From positions 49,701,133 through 49,765,132 of the forward strand of contig CM061238.1 of assembly GCA_030848705.1 (NCBI GenBank): a DNA stretch of 64,000 bases, written 5' to 3'. The position numbers and the translations under genes were made by a program. This stretch comes from Heracleum sosnowskyi (lineage: Eukaryota; Streptophyta; Magnoliopsida; Apiales; Apiaceae). Below, piece after piece: positions 22,450 to 34,153 of this stretch; within the stretch, counting starts at the first letter, position 1; each line of letters starts with the position of its first letter. The notes beneath the pieces are model-generated. The model was not told the DNA's origin, did not search any database, and saw nothing but the letters and a program-made list of their open reading frames with translations.

Positions 22450-22986
22450 TGGTAATAGCTTTGAACTTGCAGAGAGAAATTAGCTTTGAGAGAAAAGAGG
22501 GTTTCTTGCCTTAGTGAATTTTTGGAGAAAGGTAGAAAATGATGAGCTGAGAGTAAAATTTAATTTATACTCCCCCAAAATAATTCACTAATTAAATCAG
22601 AATAATTGAAAGAAATTATCTGATTGGGCAAGAAATTAACCGTTAAAAAGTAATGGAATGAAAAGTAAAGCCACGAATTTACTGTAATTACACACACGTA
22701 CTGTACGCAAGTAACTACGGATAAGATTGCGACTTTAACGGTTATGATTAAATAAAACTATCTACGGATAGGATTTTACCTTGGGATTTGATATCCGTAG
22801 AGGTGTAAAAACGGTATCCGTAGATAACGAAAATCCAGTGTCAGAAATGACCATCTACTGATAGAGGTATCCGTAGAAGGAGAAATTTTGACTTAGACAA
22901 AATTCTTCTTTTTCAGAGAGTTTTTATTCTCATGAAAATCATTGTGAACACTGGCTGCATTACAAATCATCAGACATTTAAATAAA
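22450..22986 (-). mobile_element. EG spacer between pol and the 3' ORF
   Basis: Non-coding. It holds five ATCCGTAG/CTACGGAT sites in about 160 bp (22716, 22762, 22792, 22817, 22868), the same motif as in the EG LTR, and one CTCCCCC tract at about 22571. Confidence 0.75.
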
Positions 22987-25900
22987 TCAAGAGTAGTTAA
23001 GCATACCTATCCCACTTACCAACCTTGAGAATGTTGATTCATCAAGTGGCTTGGTAAAAATGTCTACAATTTGCTGCTCACTTGGAACAAAATGAAGTTC
23101 CACAGTACCGTTCATCACATGTTCCCTGATGAAGTGATACTTTATGTCAATGTGATTGGTTCTTGAGTGTTGCACTGGATTCTTAGTTATGGAAATTGCA
23201 CTAGTGTTGTCACAGAATATTGGAATCTTATTAACTGTTAGACCATAGTCTATTAGTTGATTTTTCATCCAAAGTATATGTACACAACAACTTCCAACAG
23301 CAATGTATTCTGCCTCAGCTGTAGAGGTAGAGACAAAATTTTGCTTCTTATTGAACCATGAGACAAGCTTGTTTCCTAGAAATTGACAGGTGCCTGGTGT
23401 ACTTTTACTGTCAATCTTACAACCTGCATAGTCTGCATCTGAATAACCAATTAGATCAAAACCAGATTCTCTAGGGTACCAAATGCCAAGGTTTGGTGTT
23501 CCTTTGAGATATTTGAAAATCCTCTTGATAGCAATTAAGTGAGACTCTCTAGGATCAGCCAGAAATCTAGCACAAAGACATGTAGCAAACATAATATCAG
23601 GTCTACTAGCTGTTAAATATAGAAGTGAGCCTACCATGCCCCTATAGCTTGAAATGTCCACAGATTTTTCCTTAGTATTCAATTCAAGCTTAGTGGCAGT
23701 TGGCATGGGTGTTTTAGAAGGAGAGCAATCCATTAGATCAAACTTCTTCAATAAATCAAAGATATATTTAGTTTGACTAATAAAGATTCCTTCTTTCACT
23801 TGGTTAACTTGTAAGCCAAGGAAATAGGTAAGTTCACCATCATGCTCATTTCATATTTACTTTGCATAAGTTTGGAAAATCTTTTGCAAAGCTTCTCATC
23901 TGTAGACCCAAAAATTATGTCATCTACATAAATTTGAACAAGTATGCTAGAGCCATTAACATTTCTAAAGAAAAGGGTTTTGTCAACAGTACCTCTAATG
24001 AAGTGATTCTCTAATAACAGAAACTGTGACAGAGTGTCATACCAGGCTCTAGGTGCTTGCTTCCGTCCATAGAGTGTCTTGAGTAGGAAGTAGACAAATT
24101 CTGGATAATCTGGATCTTCAAAACCAGGAGGTTGACTGACATATACCTCCTCTTCCAGTTCCCCATTCAAGAAGGCAGTCTTGACATCCATTTGATAGAC
24201 TTTGAAATTGGCATGGGCTGCATAGGCTAGGAATATCCTTATTGCTTCCAATCTAGCAACATGGGCAAATGTTTCATCATAATCTATTCCTTCTTCTTGA
24301 GAATAGCCCTTAGCAACCAATCTAGCTTTGTTCCTTATGACGATGCCATTTTCATCCATCTTATTTCTGAATACCCACTTTGTACTATAACACTCATGTC
24401 CTTAGGTTTGGGTACCAGCTTCCACACTTTGTTTCTCTCAAATTAATTTAGCTCTTCTTGCATGGCTAACACCCAATCTGGATCTAAAAGAGCGTCCTCA
24501 ACTTTCTTTGGTTCTTCTTGAGAAAGAAAGCTGTTGTATAGACATTCATCCTGAGTAGCTCTTCTAGTTTGAACATTTGAGGATGCATCACCAATGATCA
24601 GTTCAAATGGGTGATCTCTTGTCCATCTTCTTCTTGTAGCAAGTGCAGGTCTTGAAGATGCAGCATCATTATCATCAACATGATCATGTGAGGTTGATCC
24701 TTGAATCAGAGAAACTACCCCTGAGTTTAATGGGGTGGTAACTCTGTGTTGTGATCCACCTACAGATGCTCCAATTTGGCTTCTTACGGATGCTCCATTT
24801 TGGCTTCCTACGGATGCTTCATTTTGGCTTCCTACGGATGCTCCATTCTGGCTTCCTACGGATGCTCCATTTGTCCCATCAGTGGATGGCTCATTTGAAC
24901 TTGAGTTATCCATATTAGAGACAGTTGTTCTTGGAGGAAATGATTCATCCACATGATCATCATCTTCATCATCATAATCGAGACCTTCCACCTCATTGTC
25001 AAACCTGAGAGTTTCATGAAAACCCTCATCAGTAAGACCCTGTATTCTGGAATCATAAAAAACAACATGTATAGATTCCATAACAATGTTGATTCTGTGA
25101 TTAAAAACCCTGTAGGCTTTTCCAGCTACATAACCCACAAAAGTGGCTTCATCTGCCTTTGACTCAAATTTTCCAAGATTTTCACCTTGATTTCTCAATA
25201 CAAAACATTTGCATCCAAAGACATGTAGAAAATTCAAGGATGGTTTCCTTCCTTTGAGCAGCTGATATGGAGTCATTCCTTTTGCTTGGTTGACCAAAGA
25301 AATATTTTGAGTGAAACATGCAGTGTTAACTGCTTCAGCCCAGAAATAAGTAGGTAACTTTGATTCTCCTAGCATTGTTCTCGCAGCTTCAATAAGAGTC
25401 CTATTTTTCCTTTCAACCACTCCATTTTGTTGTGGTGTCCTTGCTGCAGAGAACTCATGAATGATTCCATTTTCCTCACAAAACATCCTCATTGTGGAGT
25501 TCTTGAACTCAGTCCCATTGTCACTCCTGAGTCTTCTTACTTTGAGATCAAGATGATTGTTGGTCGCCTTGATGTGATTGATTATGATTTCACTTGCCCC
25601 GTCTTTAGAGTGCAGAAAGTAAGTCCATGTAAATTTAGAGAAATCATCTACAATCACAAGGCAATACCTTTTCTTTGAGATTGACATGACATTTACTGGT
25701 CCAAACAAATCCATGTGCAACAGCTGTAGCGGTTGATCAATTGATGAATCCAGCTTGCTTCTGAAAGAAATCTTCTTTTGCTTTCCTTTCTAGAAAGCAT
25801 CACAAAGTCCATCCTTAGAAAATTCCAACTGAGGAAGTCCTCTTACTAGGTCTCTTCTTACCAAATCATTCATAGAATTGAAGTTCAAATGTGACAGTCT

Positions 25901-26323
25901 TTTATGCCATAGCCAACTTTCATCCTTGCTTGCTTTACTCAGAAGACAAGTGATGGAATCTGGGCTTGTTGAGTTGAAGTCAGCTATGTACACATTACCT
26001 TTCCGGTATCCTGTCAACACCACATTGTTGTTTTCCTTGCTGGATACAACACAGGCTCCTTGATTGAATGAAACTGAGAAACCTTTATCACATAATTGAC
26101 TAATACTCAGCAAATTGTTCTTAAGTCCGTCAACCAGTGCTACTAGATCAATGATGACATTATCCTTTGAAATCAAGCCATATCCCTTAGTAAAACCTTT
26201 GTTGTCATCTCCAAAAGTAATGTTAGGGCCAGCTTTCTCCACAAACTCTATGAGCAGGGTAGAATCTCCAATCATGTGTCTAGACCATCCACTGTCAAAG
26301 TACCATAGATTCTTTCTGTATCC
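22987..26323 (-). pseudogene. EG pol: protease, integrase, reverse transcriptase, RNase H
   Basis: Minus-strand order: protease (FDSGWSRHMIGD, near 26300), GAG-pre-integrase zinc region (WHKRLSHLNF), integrase with D (MDLFGPV), D (SDNGTEF) and E (PQQNGVVERKN), a linker with a 24-bp minisatellite, RT (FAHVARLEA, YVDDIIFG), and RNase H (CDNTSAI, TSTAEAEYIA) ending at 22987. Breaks: a stop after LCDAF at about 25788, a TAA near 24443, and apparent one-base losses near 24385 and 23825 that change frame. The pol end still has the ADIFTKPL-type tail (VDIFTKPLDE). It was a complete Ty1/copia polyprotein and is now dead. Confidence 0.92.
24770..24882 (-). repeat. 24-bp minisatellite in the EG pol linker
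   Basis: Five tandem copies of a 24-bp unit (plus-strand core TACGGATGCTCCATTTTGGC) encode repeated NGASVGSQ octapeptides between the integrase and RT domains. The unit contains CTACGGAT, the motif found in the EG LTR and spacer. Confidence 0.88.
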
Positions 26324-26343
26324 CTGCACACAAAAAAACCAAA

Positions 26344-26458
26344 TCAAGTTGATTTTGGTACCCAAGTTTCCTTGGGTCCTTTCCTGTTAGCTTTGCCTTT
26401 CTTGTCATTTTGCACCTTAATCTCAGATTGAGTTAAATCAACCTTGACCCTGGGTGTT
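26344..26458 (-). pseudogene. EG gag, last codons only
   Basis: Minus-strand reading gives KGPKETWVPKST and a TGA at 26344-26346, the same W-V-P-K end as in B. A T-rich stretch and GTGTGCAG/GG (26324/26323) follow, before pol. The rest of gag is cut off by LTR-2, which starts at 26459. Confidence 0.75.
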
Positions 26459-28156
26459 TGTAACACCCCCAGATCCGGGGTCAGGAATCTGGGTTGTCAC
26501 GCTCCATCAATTATACAATACCTGCATTACTTACAACATTCTAATAATACAACTCCAAAGACCCCAATCACTTATGCACACACACACAAGTTATAGCCTT
26601 GGAAATGAGAAACAAAAGTATCATTTGTTATTACAACTCAAATGTACTATCCAGGATCTCATCTATTATTTACAACCTCTACCTGAAGTTACAATAATAG
26701 ACCTCACCGTTCTATACAAGGTTTAATAATACAAACCTACTCGAAAACAATTCTTACTAATTCAGTCTGCAACTATTCTGCTCACACCGGCGGTATCCAT
26801 CCTGCTGAACTAACTCAAGGGTGGTCTCTCCATTCCCTTGCTCTCGTAACACGAGGTGAATCGACAACGTTTTCTTCATGCTGAAAGGTTTAATAAAGCA
26901 AGAATGAGCGAATAGCGCTCAACAAGAAATCTATCCCAATTTAAATCTCTAACCTTTAAGGTAGATAATCCATATAGGATCAAAGTTTTAACACTACTAG
27001 GGTTTGACCCCGAAATAGTACATCATTCAAAATACTGTATGACTTATAATCATACTCAAATACTTTTCGTAAATCATTTAGAAATCCTTGGTATCGATAT
27101 AATGAACCAAGATTCAAAACATATCTTTTAAAATAGATATCAAATATTGGAATCAAGGCTTAAAGCCTATCCATTGATTCAAAATACTCTACAGTTCAAC
27201 ATACGGTATATCTTAAATATCTTCTCAACATATGTACACACATATCTATTTAGATATCTCATACGGTTCAAAATACTGTAAAATAGCAGTAATGAACACC
27301 TTTTCGACTCTTGCTGTGTTGTGGTATATAAAAGTAGCAAGAATGAGCACTATAGCTCGACAATAAGATATAGCATCATAATCATATATGTAAGCTGATA
27401 TCATAATTGAAAAACCTTTGAAACTCCGTTCATATACAGGACGATATGTTTAAATATTCTTTTCGTCAAAACAGACCATACAGTACAACTACTATATGAG
27501 GAACATCATTACTCATCACAACCACATTATCAGTAACTCGGCGCCTAGGCTTTCGTACAATGTGCAGCACAACTCCAATTGGAGGGAAGGGACCTTTTTC
27601 CGGGAACGTCACAATACACGATGATCAGTCGTTGTATCGTACTCACACTTTTCTACTAGTAGATGGACGACATCTTAACACGATTATCACCCTAGCCGCA
27701 TACGGGCTTTGTATCTGCTGGACTGTCCTACAGCCTCTTACGCGAGAATCAGAGGTACTGTCCAACAGCCTCCTTCGCGTTTCCTTCTGGTCCCGGATGA
27801 AAATCAATGAAACGAGAATCAGAATTTAATCCTATTTCCCCCAAGTGCATATACTTGTCAAAAACTTTGCAACAGCTCAGATTTCCTTACTCTAGAGTAT
27901 TGAAGGGAGTAAGTCACAGTGTGGGTTGACACCAGTGAACGAACTACGAATGATTACCACGTATTTTGAAATTACGACCTGGGAGTTTTTGTAAAATACC
28001 TTTAGTTCTGATAAATTAGAACCCGAAAACATACTCACTTTTAATGAAATAGGCAAGTGAACTCATATGTTCACTTCCTGAGATGGATTACCAATTTTTG
28101 ATAAGTTCAAATCAAAATCATCATTCGAGATAAATAATTAAAGTAGTTGGGAACCC
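26459..28156 (-). mobile_element. Chromovirus-type gypsy LTR-2, first part
   Basis: The plus strand starts TGTAACACCCCCAGATCCGG, the reverse complement of a Tekay/Del-like LTR end, so the LTR is antisense. The flank 26454-26458 (gtgtt) is the expected TSD copy. It contains AAGAATGAGCGAATAGCGC, resembling the U5 area of other copies here. Short open frames within are not convincing genes. Element B interrupts it at 28157; it resumes at 39401. Confidence 0.7.
28152..28156 (+). repeat. Element B target-site duplication, left (AACCC)
   Basis: AACCC precedes the LTR start TGTTAG; the same five bases follow the 3' LTR at 39396-39400. Confidence 0.85.
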
Positions 28157-28267
28157 TGTTAGTTCAGAATTCAATGATCGTCAGGAGCTAGACTCAACTG
28201 ATCAGGATTGCTGATGTCATCAGGATTACATGGTCGTCAGGATCAAGATACATATCAGGACTGGGAT
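28157..28267 (+). mobile_element. 5' LTR remnant of element B
   Basis: Matches 38835-38945 of the 3' LTR with only a handful of differences, then stops at CTGGGAT and joins gag sequence. The junction looks like an internal deletion. Confidence 0.88.
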
Positions 28268-30300
28268 GGTCGTCAAACAGAGTGATTGCATGCAAGTCTT
28301 CAAAAGAAATCTGGGATACTTTGGAAACTCAGTGCCAGGGATCTGCATCTGTCAAGAAAAACAGAAGGGCTCTTTTGATTCAAGAATATGAATAATTTGA
28401 TGCATGACCCGATGAGAGCCTAACTGATCTATATGATAGATTTCTGACACTATTGAACAGTTTATCTTTAGTTGACAAGGAATATGAAACTGAAGATTCA
28501 AACACCAAGTTTCTAAGAGCTTTACCGGAAGAATGGGACACTCAGACATCGATCATTAGACATCAGTATGATCGTAACACTGTGTCTCTTGATGAAGTCT
28601 ATGGGATGCTAAGAACTCATGATCTTGAAGTTCAACAGAGAAAGAACAAGAAAAGCAGCAAGGCAAAATCAATTGCTTTGAAAGCAGAGGCTAAATCAAA
28701 AGGAAAAGTTATGGAGGTCTCTAGAAGTAAAACAAGAATAGTTGAGTCAGATCCTGATGACTCTTCATCAGATACTGATGGCAATGCTGATGCCAATACT
28801 GATGATGATTCTTCTGACTCAGACATGGAAGTGATAGTTGCTATGATTGTCAGAAACTTCAGAAGGATGAAGTTCAGGAAGAATAGAAGACAAGGCAACT
28901 TTCAGAAAAAGGCTTTCAATCCAAACAAAGATAAGTATATCAAAAAGGACAGCCAGGGTAGCAAATTTGACAAGTCAAAGGTTAGATGCTACAAGTGCAA
29001 TGGTATGGGTCACTTTGCTTCTGAGTGTAAGAAGACGACGACACTTATCACATCAAGCAAGGATTGGATGGACTCTTCCTCAGAATCTGATACTGAGGTG
29101 GTCAACTATGCTCTAATGGCCAATGCTGATGTAACTGCTGCTCCTGATGATAAGGTACTAAATACTATCTTTGATTTTGATATTGATAATGCTTCTGAGT
29201 TAAGACGTTTTCTAAAGTCATTACATATTAGCTTTAGAAGTCAAACTGCTGAAAATACTAGGATCTTATCTGAGATGTCTGAACTTAGAAAAAGGAATGA
29301 TATATTAGAATCTGAATTTTCTCGTATGCAAGAAGTACAAAAAGAATGTGATAATGTGAATCACATGTATGTAGAGATGAAATCCAAATGTACTGCTCTT
29401 GAAAAGGAACTTGAAAATGCTAATGAGAAAATCAGAACCTGGACAGACTCTGGTAGGAAATTTCATGAGATTAATACCTCTAAGAATTGGAAAGAGTGTC
29501 TAGGATATAAGTCAGATGAGGATAAGAAATTGAAAGAGAAAATTGTCATTGATGAGACAGTCAGTCCAAAGACCTATAGACATGTTATAGATGCAACCAA
29601 ATCTAAGATTACTCCTGTTAATTTTGTTTTTGGTAAGGATTCCAATTCTACTTTTGAAGAGGGATCTACTTCTACACAAGGAATTAAAATCATAAAGTCT
29701 AAACTTGTCTTGAATAAAGTCATTAAGAATGTAGGTCTATTGTCTCAGAAACAGCTTAAGGATAAAATCTGTGAGGTGACAGATAAGAAAAAGGAATCTA
29801 CTGTTAAGAGAAACAGGAATGGTAAAGTTGGGATCAACAAAGAGAATGGTTACAAATATATCCCAAATGCACCTAGAAAGTTTTGTTTTAACTGTGGTAA
29901 CTCTAATCATCTTGCTATTGATTGTAAGAAGAGTAAGAAGAAGATTACTGATATTCCTAAGTCTGATGTTAGGAATAGATCAGTATTTTATAAACCATAG
30001 AAGTCCTGTTTTCATAGTGGTAGTAAATGGCATTCTATTTATACTTGTAAAGATTATCATGAGTTGTACTATAACCTTTATGATCCATTGCCTAAAGTTG
30101 ATAAAAATAGTGCAAACTCTGGTAGCATTAAGAATGTCAAGTTGGAACATGCTTTTGTTAATACTGATACTGACAAAGCAAATCCTGATGAAGTAAAACA
30201 TGTCAGGACTGCTAAGGTCAGAAAGTCTTTTGCTGTGAAAGTTAATAAATTGCATGGAAAAGGAACCCAACAAGTATGGGTTCCTAAATGTTCTAACTAG
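28268..30300 (+). pseudogene. Element B gag, N-terminus deleted
   Basis: It begins in the UBN2 region (RVIACKSSKEIWDTLE) and reads in one frame to the TAG at 30298. In-frame stops lie at 28393, 28405 and 29998. CCHC knuckles: CYKCNGMGHFASEC (about 28987) and CFNCGNSNHLAIDC (about 29884); a third, after the stop at 29998, reads CFHSGSKWHSIYTC with its second Cys lost. A coiled-coil stretch lies around 29240-29440. The end QQVWVPKCSN is followed by a TAG, 19 nt of T-rich sequence and GCAG/GG. Gag would package element RNA. Confidence 0.9.
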
Positions 30301-30316
30301 TGTGTTTCTATTCTGA

Positions 30317-33300
30317 TTGCAGGGTAAAAATAAAAATGTGTTAGTCATGGATAGTGGATGTTCTGTGCACATGACTGGAAACAAAGCCCTGTTATCAGAA
30401 TATGAGGAAAAAGCTGGCCCAACTGTGTCTTATGGAGATGGCAACATTGGACAAACCTTGGGATATGGCAATATAATCATTGGAAATGTCATCATTGAAA
30501 AAGTAGCTCTAGTGAAGGGACTAAAACACAACCTGTTGAGTATTAGTCAAATCACTGACAGAGGTTATCATGTCAACTTCTATTCCACTCATTGTGAAGT
30601 AGTCAGTAAGGCAACAAGCAAGATAGCACTGACTGGCTACAAGCATGGTAACATATATGAAGCCAACATTCACTCAAATACTGATGACTCCCCTACCTGT
30701 CTGATCAGTAAAGCTTCAGTAGATGAAAGTTGGAATTGGCACAAGAAGCTTTCTCATCTCAACTTCAGCAATATCAATGAGTTGGTTAAGAAAGATTTAG
30801 TGAGAGGATTACCAAAAGTGTTATATACTCCTGATGGACTCTGTGATGCATGTCAGAAAGCAAAACAAAGAAGGACATCATTCCAGAGTAAATCAGAATC
30901 CTCTATTGGAGAACCATATCACATGCTACATCTTGATCTATTTGGTCCAGTCAACATCATGACCATCAGTAAGAAAAGGTACACTCTTGTAATTGTTGAT
31001 GAATATTCTAGATTCACCTGGGTGTATTTTCTGCACAGAAAAGATGAGACTCCTGAAGTTCTGTTGGATCATGTAAGAATGATTGAGACAACCACAAAGT
31101 ACAAAGTCGAGATACTAAGAAGTGATAATGGTACTGAATTTAAGAATTCAAAGATGGAAGAGTTCTGCAAATACAAAGGAATCATTCAACAATTCTCTGC
31201 TCCTGGCACACCTCAGCAAAATGGAGTAGTTGAAAGGAAAAATAGAACTCTTATTGAAGCTGGCAGAACTATGTTGGAAGAAGCAAAATTACCTACATAT
31301 TTCTGGGCAGAAGCAGTCAACACAGCATGCTACACTCAAAATCTCACATTAATAAACAGACATGGTGTTACTCCTTATCAGTCACTCAAGGAAAAGAAAC
31401 CAAGTCTGAAGCATCTTCATGTGTTTGGCTGTAAATGTTTTGTTCTCAGAATTCATCCTGAACAACTAGGGAAATTTGAAACAAAGGCTGATGAAGGAAT
31501 TTTCATAGGCTATCCTGCATCAAGAGCCTTCAGAGTTTTTAATTTGAGGACAAGGACTGTCATGGAGTCAATACATGTATCTTTTGATGACAAGAAGATA
31601 GCTGGAATCAATGAAGACTCTCATGATAGATTGATTTTTGAAAATGAAGCTACCAAGGAACCTGAAGAAAGTGAATCAGATCCTGTCCATACATCAGATC
31701 CTGATGGGTCACCAAATCCTGATGACACACCAGATGCTGATGGTGCAAATACTGATGATGCAATCAATAGTAATACTTCTAGTAGTGCTAATGTTGAGGG
31801 GGAGCAACATCATTCTACTACAAGTTCAGAATCAACACAATCATCAGGACAGAATTCTTCAGATACTGATTCAAGTGATGATCCTGATAACTTATCAGGA
31901 GGAAATAGCAATAATTCAGGGGGAGCTTCAAGACAAGCAAGTTCTTCAAATCAAGATAACACCAATCCAGGGAGAGCATTTACTTCAAGAAACAATTGAA
32001 CACCAGCAAGGAAATGGACTACAAGTCATACTCCTGATTTGATCATTGGGAATCCTGATGCAGGTGTTCAAACAAGAAGTGCAACTCAGAATGAATGTCT
32101 ATACAATAACTTTCTATCCAAGGAGGAGCCAAAGAAAGTTGAAGATGCACTTAAAGATGCTGATTGGGTTACAGTAATGCAAGAGGAACTGAATGAATTT
32201 GAAAGAAATGAAGTCTGGAAACTGGTACCAAGACCAAAGAATAGATCACTTGTTGGTACAAAGTGGATTTTCAAGAACAAGACTGATTCTGATGGAGTAA
32301 TAATCAGAAACAAAGCAAGACTAGTTGCAAAGGGGTATTCTCAACAAGAGGGAATTGATTATGATGAAATGTTTGCTCCTGTTGCAAGACTAGAAGCCAT
32401 CAGGATATTTCTTGCTTATGCAGCACATAAGAAATTCAAGGTTTTCCAGATGGATGTTAAAAGTGCTTTCTTAAATGGAGAACTGGAGGAAGAAGTCTAT
32501 GTTGAGCAACCTCCTGGTTTCATTGATCCTAACTATCCAGATCATGTCTACAGATTGGATAAGGCACTTTATGGACTAAAGCAAGCTCCAAGAGCATGGT
32601 ATGAAACTTTAGCTCTATTCTTACTGGAAAGTGGATTCAAAAGAGGTGCTATTGATAAAACTCTATTTTATTTGAATCATGGTAAGGACTTGTTGTTAGT
32701 TCAGATTTATGTTGATGATATCATTTTTGGGTCAACAAACAATAAGCTTTGTGAAAAGTTTTCCAAGCTTATGCAGTCAAGATATCAAATGAGCATGATG
32801 GGAGAAATGAGTTACTTTCTTGGTCTTCAAGTTAAACAGACTGATGAAGGGATTTTTATCAATCAGTCTAAATATACAAGGAATTTATTGACAAGGTTTA
32901 ACATGCAAGATAGTTCTCCTGCTACAACTCCCATAGCTACAGCTACCAAACTTGATCCTGATCAAGGTGCTGAGGTAGATGTAACTCACTACAGAGGAAT
33001 GATTGGCTCTTTATTGTATCTCACTGCAAGTAGACCAGATATCATGTTTGTAACCTGTCTGTGTGCAAGATTTCAGGCAAAACCTAGAGAACCCCATCTG
33101 ATTGCAGTCAAAAGAATTTTCAGATATCTCAAAGGCACTTCTTCACTTGGCCTTTGGTATGCAAGGGAATCAGATTTTGGGCTGTGTGGTTATTCAGATG
33201 CTGATTTTGCAGGATGCAAAATAGACAGGAAAAGTACTTCAGGAAGCTGTCAGTTTTTGGGTGGAAGACTAGTTTCATGGTTCAGTAAAAAGCAAAAATC

Positions 33301-33655
33301 CATTTCCACTTCAACTGCAGAAGATGAGTACATTGCTGCAGGAAGTTGTTGTGCTCAGATAATGTGGATGAGAAATCAGTTGTTAGATTATGGCCTGTCA
33401 TACTCAAAAATCCCTATTTATTGTGATAACCAAAGTGCTATTGCAATGACAGGAAATCCAGTTCAACATTCTCTTACTAAACACATCAGTATTCGATATC
33501 ACTTCATAAGAGAACAAGTTCTGGAAGGAACAATTGAACTTCACTTTGTTCCTACTGATCAACAACTGGCTGATATATTCACCAAGCCACTACCTGAAGC
33601 TACTTTCAATAAATTGGTGAATGAACTTGGAATGATGAACTTTGAGAATTTCTGA
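30317..33655 (+). pseudogene. Element B pol (one internal stop)
   Basis: About 1,112 codons in one frame with a single TGA at 31997. Protease DSG at residues 12-15; GAG-pre-integrase WHKKLSHLNF near 141; integrase D207, D270 and E306, the last two separated by 35 residues as in DD35E enzymes; acidic linker with NPD/DPD repeats and PPT-like GAGGGGGAGC (31796); RT with YVDD near residue 800 of the whole frame; RNase H with CDNQSAI and the tail ADIFTKPLPE. FAP is preceded by DEM where sister copies have DET, and STAEDEY replaces STAEAEY. It is in the +1 frame relative to gag. Confidence 0.93.
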
Positions 33656-34153
33656 GGAAAGCTACAGAGAGGAAATCCTGATAACTGTCAAATTCTGATG
33701 GTTATTCAGAAAGGTATGTTTTCGTTGATCAAATCCTGATAGGATGCAATCCTAACAGGACGTCAACTGGTCAATCCTGATGTTCAGGTCAGTATTTCAT
33801 TGCTTAATTTGTGCCTAATTTTTCGTCAGTATCTGTTGATGGACGGTTGAGTTTTAGTAGGACAACTGTATGCGCGCGTGTGTTGCACTGTTATAGATAT
33901 ACATATACATACACATAAAAAGCGGTGCAGGTTCATTTAAATTACACACGTAATCTGTCCACTAATTATTTGTGCACAAATCATATCTTGCCACCTGTTA
34001 TTGAGAGTAAAGTTTTGTTCTAACAAAATACTTTTACTTATTCTAAATCATTAATTACTCTCTCATCATCAGTTTTGCGATTTTCTACCTCTTTGTGCTC
34101 ACGAACCCTAACTATTTTCAAAACATCAATTCTCAAGATTTTTAAGAATTACA
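33656..34153 (+). mobile_element. Element B spacer between pol and 3' ORF
   Basis: Non-coding, with three ATCCTGAT sites (33678, 33739, 33774). It ends in a T-rich leader just before the ATG at 34154. Confidence 0.7.

Noticed and set aside
24735..25162. Plus-strand open frames with WLPTDA-type repeats
   Set aside because: They are the antisense of the 24-bp minisatellite and integrase linker of EG pol.
8165..26458. Treating F and the EG 3' ORF as one gene copied by assembly error
   Set aside because: They differ at many sites and have different neighbours, so they are two copies of one family.
26454..27829. Open frames at 26454-26726 and 27560-27829
   Set aside because: Both lie in LTR-2; no recognisable protein features.
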